This document shows, piece after piece, positions 58,364-64,000 of a stretch of DNA of 64,000 nucleotides (the first letter of the stretch is position 1; each line of letters opens with the position of its first letter). A model generated the notes under the pieces. The model had not been told where the DNA came from and did not search any database. It worked only from the letters and a program-made list of their open reading frames with translations. The translations under genes and the position numbers were made by a program. Origin of the DNA: Talinum fruticosum. Taxonomy: Eukaryota > Streptophyta > Magnoliopsida > Caryophyllales > Talinaceae. Location of the stretch: the NCBI GenBank assembly GCA_021018815.1, contig JAITYX010000040.1, forward strand, positions 4,642,501 to 4,706,500, given 5' to 3'.

Positions 58364-58494
58364 CGCTCATTTTCCTTTATTTAGTTACTTTACTCTTCGC
58401 TTACTTTCACTCGTCGCAATTAAATCTTCATGAACAAGCTCTCTACGATCAAAGCAACGCTCGGTGATCTCAAGCTTAGTGAAGAACATCTCGA

Positions 58495-58500
58495 GTAAGC
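58495..58500 (+). promoter_or_regulatory. Splice-donor-like GTAAGC in the ORF3 leader (element A)
   Basis: ATCTCGA|GTAAGCTCTG, 140 bp after the TATA box and 132 bp before the ATG. Confidence 0.4.
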
Positions 58501-58626
58501 TCTGTTGCTCTCAGCTCTCTCTTCTTCTACTCTTTTATTTTCGTTCTCTTTCCCTCACTCTCTTCGAGTTCTCTCTCTCTCTCGACTCTCTTAAAAGTTC
58601 ATCTTCTATCTCTTTTCTACATCAAA

Positions 58627-60080
58627 ATGCCGAAAAGAGGTTCTCACCCCGATTTTCTTAATTCTGCAACCAAGAAACCACGTACTAAAAGCCGGAAGGC
58701 CCCTCCAATCCTTTCAAACCTCTTGTCACCTAGCATCTCATGCTGGATGATAATTTCTTTCCTACCACAAAATTTTCGTGTTTGCCTCGCATCCAATCCA
58801 CTAGGGTCTACAATTTTCTTTGTTTTAGCGAGTTCATTTACCTTGAACTCGTCTTTGAGTTTTACAGATCATCTTTCTAGCTCCGAGGGTATCCTCACCT
58901 CACGCGTTCCGAATACCACCATTCGCATCAATACTACCCTTCTCCACCGTCCTGTTCAAAGTATCTTCTCTTTTCTTAAATAGCAACCCCATACCTTTCA
59001 ACGAGGTTGCTAATTTGAGAAGTACAAGAAAGAATTCCCTAGGTCATGCAAGAATTTCTCTGTGAGCCAACTAAAGTCCGAAGCTCATCATTTGTGTTTC
59101 CTGCTGATGAGAACCTTCTTCTCACAACATTCAAGCAAGGAGAACCCAACTCCAAGCATATCAAAGCTCTTTTCGATATTGTAGAGGGCTACGAAGTAGA
59201 CCTCTTTCCTGCTATCATTGAGCAAATGGTAGCTGTGCTGGCTCAAACTCAGAATAAGAACACCCCACTTCCTTTCGGGGCACTTCTCACCCTCATTTTC
59301 AAACAATTCAAAGTTCCTCTTCCCTCGGATCCTAACGCGGTTTCGAGGCTGCCATAGTAGTTGGTAAAAAGGAACTTCTTGGGTATGGATACCAGGGAAC
59401 CCAACCGGGTGTTTGGGTCTATAGCTCGAACCGAGGCCACCTTCTCCGCCTTAGACCCGGAAAGAAACCCCTCTTTCTCTACCTCCTCCACCTGGTGGTG
59501 CCTCCACCTCGGTGTTTCTCGAGCTGTCTTCCGGTTATGACCATTAACCGAGAAAATAGCCCAATCCCAAATCCGAGAGCGGCAGGATGTGCTCCTCGAG
59601 ATGAAGGCTCAGGTTAAGGAGCGAGAGGACCTGATCAAGCTCCTTCGGGAGAGGTGATCTAAGGCGGCTCGGGATCCCGTCGACTCGGACACTTCTAAGG
59701 AATCCTCGAGTCCGGCCAAGTCCTCCTCGAGACAGAGCGGAAGAACAAGAAGAGGAGCCTGCGGCCGAGGCATGTCCATCCGAGGAAGGGGAGAAAGAAG
59801 AAGAAGCACAAGCAGCAGCAGCAGCAGAGGGCCGGGGTGCTCCCGAACCTCAACCGAAATGATCGGCTCGGACAGTAGTCCGAGTGAGTCGAAGACCTGC
59901 CGACTATGGTTAGTCGGCAGCCGGTCAGCCTGAGCACACCCCTCCGAGTAGATGAGTTCCGGGAGGATGAGCCTCCGGGCGACCTCGTTCGGGTCGGCCA
60001 CTCGGAACCGAGCCGATGCCGAAATCCCAGTGCTGCCCCGCCGCATTGAACTACATCTTCAAGATCTTATCAACGCAGGC
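58627..60080 (+). pseudogene. ORF3 of element A
   Basis: ATG at 58627 opens a 118-codon frame, MPKRGSHPDFLNSATKKPRT and on, with a basic nuclear-localisation-like N-terminus. After a stop near 58981, the segment 59046-59357 carries FDIVEGYEVDLFPAIIEQMV and NTPLPFGALLTLIFKQFKVP. The coiled-coil segment near 59560-59650 (SQIRERQDVLLEMKAQVKER) and acidic Ser/Glu tail follow, then a Leu-rich block near 60040 (IELHLQDLINAGALLVFHL) that is conserved in B. A shorter charged tail and small deletions separate it from B. Function unknown; see B for family. Confidence 0.78.
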
Positions 60081-60560
60081 GCACTACTCGTCTTTCATCT
60101 TCCACTCAGATCGCTCCACGTCCTTCTTAGTTTTCTTTTCTCGTTTTTTAAGTTTTTTTCTTTTGTCTAGACATCAAATCTGTATCTACTTGATACATTC
60201 TTCCTCTTTTTGTTTTTGCTTTGAAAGGCAAAGGGGAGAATAGTTAGAAAAATTTGTTCTCATGTGTAGGGGAGTTTTTCTCACCCTGTCTAATGTAATT
60301 TTCTTTTCTTTAATGAATGAATGCATTTCATTAATAATCCTGCTATCAGTGTGCCAATCGTTGATGTGTCTATCAGTATTTTTCTTGCTTTGATATCTTA
60401 GCTCTTGCTATGCAATCTCGGTTTATTTGCTTTAATAGATAAATGTGCTCGACAGTAACTCAATTTTATCACATTTTACTAACTTATTTTCCGAGTAAGA
60501 TTGAAAAACCGGATGTATATCACTAACAAAGTCTTGTCTAAGTATGGAATGCCTTTCATC
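60081..60560 (+). other. 3' non-coding region of element A
   Basis: T-rich with the conserved gctttgaaaggcaaaggggag block (60220-60240). No gene is seen. Confidence 0.6.
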
Positions 60561-60573
60561 AAACAGGGGAGAT
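60561..60573 (+). other. Polypurine tract of element A
   Basis: AAACAGGGGAGAT immediately before the 3' LTR, one substitution from B. Confidence 0.8.
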
Positions 60574-62085
60574 TGAAGACTCGGACTTTACATATACATC
60601 ATTCCGAGTTTCATAAAAGAATCATGTATAAGACTTCAGCCCTCATAAGGTTTTGATTACAATCATTCTATGTGCCTTAGAAACTTTTCGATTGATATAG
60701 CATCGTTTCGAGTGTTACAGAATCTATTGCATCCGCTTCGACCGACTTAGAAAGCATACTCCTACATGCCATTCTGCATACTATTCGGATTCACTCGGAC
60801 AACACTCAAAAATATATTGCATGTTCAAACATTTACTATAACGTGCATAAACTCGGATCCGACTTCGTGTTCCAAGAATTACCATGTTAATTAATTCTTC
60901 TAAGTTAGCATATTTTGTTTGAACTTTGCTTTGTCTAAATCAAGTCCGTCTACTCGATACTCGTTTATTTGACTGGATGCTCTTTTAGACCGACTCATAT
61001 GGATTTTGAGTCTCATGGATATTAGACTCGGAAAATTCAATTCCTTTTCCGACTCGAGATAATTATGCACTTAATTATCTTAATTAATTATCTCGTGTCT
61101 AATCATGGACCAAAGTATTTTATACTTTGAGAACCAAATTGATTTACTTTTGTAGGTTATTCAAACGAGGCTATCCTATTTTTGAATTACAAAAGTAACC
61201 GGCTTCAAAACATCAAATCACCAGGACACAAGGCTTTTTCCTACTTCGACCTATGCCTAGACACCGTGTCAAAGCCGTTTGCTTCCAAAATGGGAAATCT
61301 GCAACGCTAAGCTCAACGGTGGTTTCCATCCTACTTTTCGGATACCACTAGTGGAGTGGGACTTGCAAAGGAGTCAAGAGCCGTTGCCCAACGTTCACAT
61401 CTCAATGGATATTTTCCGAGTGACTCGGAAAATCCATTCAAACGGACACAAAGGACTTCTAGTCGGAAGATGGTCACAATGGCTAATCTGCTCAGTCATC
61501 TATAAATAGAAGCCAACTCTCAAGACATGAAGATTGCTGAACCAATTGTCAATACACGAACTTAAGAAAAGTCATTGTATTCATACTCATCTTTTACTTA
61601 GAACTCCAACTCCGTATTTAATATTCTCCGAGTTGTAAGGTCTTGTAATAAGTTACAAACACTTATTCTTACTTTCCGAGTAAGGTCCCTTGAGTGAGCT
61701 GTAAGGGTTAACTCAACTCAGCTTGTCCCTAGCTGTAAAGGTTACCTTAGTTAGGAAGTACTAGATCGAAAAGGGAACTTCGAGTCTAGGAAAAACTTGT
61801 AAGGAATTGTTTAAGGGAGCAATTCTGGTTGAGTCCGTCTCACTGTATTTTGTGGATTCAAAATAGTGGATTTGACTTGGTGCTTGGACTAGCACTGTCT
61901 CGTGGTTTTCTGCCCTAGGAGGGTTTCCACGTAAATATGAGTTCATACTTTTCGAGTTCAATCTAGACTCAAAATCTATTTCTTCCTTTATTTTGTGCAA
62001 AAGAGTTTGATTTTCCGAAAAATCTTCCATCACCCTATTCACCTTCCCTCTAGGGTGACTTAACTACTCCAAGAGCAAACCTTCA
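60574..62085 (+). repeat. 3' LTR of element A
   Basis: 1512 bp, TGAAGACTCGG...AAACCTTCA. TATAAATAG at 61501-61509. Followed by the TATAA duplication. Confidence 0.95.
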
Positions 62086-62090
62086 TATAA
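62086..62090. repeat. Target site duplication of element A, right
   Basis: TATAA, matching 30046-30050. ORF3 of D continues from here. Confidence 0.9.
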
Positions 62091-62340
62091 AATGCAGTAA
62101 CAAGATCTAGGTAGATATACTCACAGAAACAAAGATAATTGAAAACCCTAGTTTTGGTGTTGAATTTCAACCATGAGAAAGAGGTTTGTGAGAAGAATTT
62201 GACATCCAGGATAAAGTGTTGGGCAACGTTGTGTTTTGGGTCTTCTTAGGTAGGTTCTTTCCCTTTGCCTTATATAACCTCGGAATGAGTGGTTTTGGTT
62301 CCGGCCTTCTTATTGGTTGAACCTCCATCCACAGCTAATG
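62091..62340 (-). pseudogene. ORF3 of element D, N-terminal part
   Basis: Minus strand. Aligns with 50650-50890 in C (caccgaaacaaataa / cacagaaacaaagataa; tggttgggaagaatttatcatcc / gagaagaatttgacatcc). It is the part of D's ORF3 displaced 32 kb from the rest by element A. The start codon region near 62335 is not clear. Confidence 0.65.
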
Positions 62341-62880
62341 CTCTCTTAGGCACGATAGAGAAGACATAGAGAGTAGAGAGTGTTTAAGATTAGAGAGAGA
62401 GAGTAGAGAACATAGAAGATTCAGAAATAGAGTAAGAGAATAAGTACAAGAGTGAATGAACTCGAGAGCAAAGAGAGCGAGAGAGAGATAGCAATAAGAA
62501 GGTAAAGTGTGAGAGAAAAATACAGCGGTGCTATTTATCAGATTGTTGAAGTCTCTCAGCGCATAACAGACTAGTTTTCCAACATCTTTCTTCCAATGAC
62601 TAGTTCTCGCGATTATTCGCATGACGAGAGAGAGAAGAAAGGATTTTTGAAAACACTTATGAGATTCTCCATTTATCTAGAGATGATCCCAATATTTTGA
62701 TGTCCCTTTTGCTAATAATCCGAATCGACTCAGTAATGTGTCCGAGTGACTCGAGAACACACTCGGAAAATATATAACTCATAGCCTAGTCTCATTTTGT
62801 GTCAATCGATCCATTTGTTATCTACTCAAAGCATATAACAATCAATCATAATAGAATAACTCATGCAATAGCTCAAATAA
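62341..62880 (-). other. Spacer between RNaseH and ORF3 of element D
   Basis: Non-coding, purine-rich on the plus strand (gag repeats near 62395 and 62625). The TATA position reads TGATAAATAG on the minus strand (62531-62540), one base off the consensus. Confidence 0.6.
62531..62540 (-). promoter_or_regulatory. TATA-like box upstream of ORF3 (element D)
   Basis: TGATAAATAG followed by CACCGCTG, a degenerate version of the conserved box. Confidence 0.4.
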
Positions 62881-64000
62881 TCATGCATTTAACTTGCTAA
62901 GCTCATTTCTAATAAAGCAAAACTAATCCTCACTTAGAGGCTTAGTGAAAATATCAGCTAATTGATATTTTGTAGGAATAAATTCATGTTTAATATCACA
63001 TTTCTCATAATGGTCTCTCAAAAAAAGGATACATGACCTTAATGTGTTTTGTCTTAGAGTGTTGAACTGGATTCTTAGTTATGGTGATTGTACTTTGGTT
63101 GTCACACTTGATTGGAATAGATGTGAATGATAGGCCAAGATCCTTCAAGTGCTTGCTTAATCTAGAGAATCCGAGCACAACAAGCTCTAGCTCCACTGTA
63201 CTAAGCCTCGGTAGTTGATAGAGTAACCGAGTTCTACTTCTTTGAGTGTTAGGAGATGAGTGATTGACCCAGAAATTGACATGCTCTTGATGTGCTCTTT
63301 CTATCAACCTTGTACCCAAGCATAGTCAGCATATGAGTATCCAAGTGAGAGTTAGTTCGAGTTCTTTCAATACCAAAGACTAAGATTCCGAGTCCCTGTA
63401 AAATATCTAAAGATTCTCTTTACCGTAGTGAGATGTGATTCCTTAGGATTAGCTTGAAATCTTACACAAAGACAAACATTAAACATGATATCTGGCCTAC
63501 TAGACGTAAGACAAAATAGAGATCTAATCATACCTCTGTAGAGTTTCGATCTACAATTTTACCTCTCTTATTTGAGTCAAGTTTTAAACTCGCTACTTAT
63601 GGGTGTTGCTGCACGCTTCACATCTTGTAGCTTGTACTTCTTCAATAACTCCTTGGTGTATTTAGATTGATGGACATAGATGCCATCCTTTTCTTACTTG
63701 ATTTGCAGCCCAAGGAAGAAATTGAGTTCTCCCATCATGCTCATTTCGAACTCCTGTCTCATTAACTTAGAAAACTTTTGACATAGAGTTTCATTAGTAG
63801 CTCCAAAAATAATATCATCAACATAGATCCGAATGATAAGAAAATCATTCCCCTTGGTTTTTGTGAAAATAGTTTTGTCAATCTGACCTCTTTTGAAATC
63901 ATTTTCAACCAACAGACTACTTAGTCTTTCATACCAAGCTCCGGGACCACATAAAGCCTTTTGTAATTTGAAAACATGATTTGAAAATTGAGAGCTTTCA
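62881..64000 (-). pseudogene. RT-RNaseH of element D (runs off the window)
   Basis: Minus strand. The frame 63912-63694 reads through an intact YVDD (63825-63814, IRIYVDDIIFGATNETLCQ) and MSMMGELNFFLGLQIK, then meets a TAA. RNaseH blocks: 63319-63005 with FTSIPIKCDNQSTITITKNP and HSKTKHIKVMY, ending at a TGA (62883-62881). RT finger and thumb regions lie beyond 64000. Among the five RT copies this one has the longest uninterrupted palm. Confidence 0.86.

Larger units (their letters stand above)
58172..58626 (+). other. RNaseH-ORF3 spacer of element A, right part
   Basis: Resumes the spacer left at 48070, colinear with 40430-40875 in B. Holds the TATA box (58355) and GTAAGC (58495). CGGAA (58172-58176) is the probable right-hand target duplication of C, with the left one deleted. 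Confidence 0.7.
30051..62085 (+). mobile_element. Element A: plus-strand SIRE-like element, interrupted by B and C
   Basis: 5' LTR 30051-31559, primer site 31562, gag part 31620-33582 | B | gag/PR/INT/RT/RNaseH 44589-47943 | C | ORF3 58627-60080, polypurine tract 60561 and 3' LTR 60574-62085. It is flanked by a perfect 5-bp duplication TATAA and inserted in ORF3 of D. Removing B and C gives roughly 11 kb, equal to the length of B. The two LTRs share features absent from other copies (e.g. ggaattgt.taagggagcaattctg near the 3' end). Confidence 0.92.
27930..64000 (-). mobile_element. Element D: outermost minus-strand SIRE-like element of the nest
   Basis: Minus-strand copy whose parts lie on both sides of element A: LTR remnant (27930-28043), polypurine tract, ORF3 3' part (28560-30050) | insertion of A at 30051-62085 | ORF3 5' part (62091-62340), TATA spacer, RNaseH (62881-63420) and RT (63421 to the window end). 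ORF3 sequence is continuous across the insertion when the TATAA duplication is counted once. INT, gag and the 5' LTR must lie beyond 64000. Confidence 0.85.

Noticed and set aside
59609..60046. 145-codon minus-strand frame in ORF3 of A
   Set aside because: Antisense of the Glu/Arg-rich ORF3 tail; the sense reading aligns with the other copies.

Overview
The window reads as repeat-rich, heterochromatin-like DNA of a flowering plant, probably a eudicot. Almost everything recognisable is one family of Ty1/copia LTR retrotransposons. Its LTRs (about 1.5-1.6 kb) run TGAAGAC...CTTCA. They have an initiator-tRNA-Met type primer site, an AAAAAGGGGAGAT polypurine tract, the order gag-PR-INT-RT-RNaseH, and an extra sense-strand ORF3 after pol. 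Length and order fit the SIRE/Maximus (Sirevirus) lineage. I recognise no intact host gene, tRNA, rRNA or CRISPR array. Every retrotransposon ORF is broken by stops and frameshifts.

Region 1 (1-16187) is a head-to-tail array of about 8.5 units of 1886-1904 bp. Each unit is a chimera: one whole LTR lying on the minus strand plus about 295-310 bp of the pol INT-RT linker lying on the plus strand. There is no primer site or polypurine tract inside a unit. The last LTR runs straight into a polypurine tract and ORF3 of a minus-strand element (F, to about 17746). The array therefore looks like a satellite made from a retrotransposon. Each unit keeps a TATA-like LTR promoter pointing so that a transcript would be antisense to its pol piece.

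Region 2 (17747-24938) is a 5'-truncated plus-strand element (E): RT-RNaseH, ORF3 and 3' LTR. Its ORF3 is split by a probable solo LTR of a different family (20357-21943). Region 3 (24939-27929) holds unrecognised coding-like debris, a promoter-like stretch and a truncated minus-strand LTR (25747-26906).

Region 4 (27930-64000) is a nest. A minus-strand element D (LTR remnant, ORF3, RNaseH, RT; runs off the right edge) is split in ORF3 by plus-strand element A (30051-62085, target duplication TATAA). A is in turn split in gag by complete plus-strand element B (33583-44588, 11.0 kb, target duplication TCCAC). A is split again after RNaseH by minus-strand element C (about 48071-58171), whose 3' LTR is truncated in a deletion junction.

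What to remember: (i) the LTR/pol chimeric satellite; (ii) ORF3 preceded in all five copies that retain the region by a conserved TATA box, and in three of them by a GTAAGC splice-donor-like site at a fixed 140-bp spacing; (iii) peculiar, recurrent CG-centred variation (CCG, CTCG, CTG, CTA at one site) across all copies, which may be methylation-driven mutation or a base-calling artefact and affects how many of the frameshifts are real.
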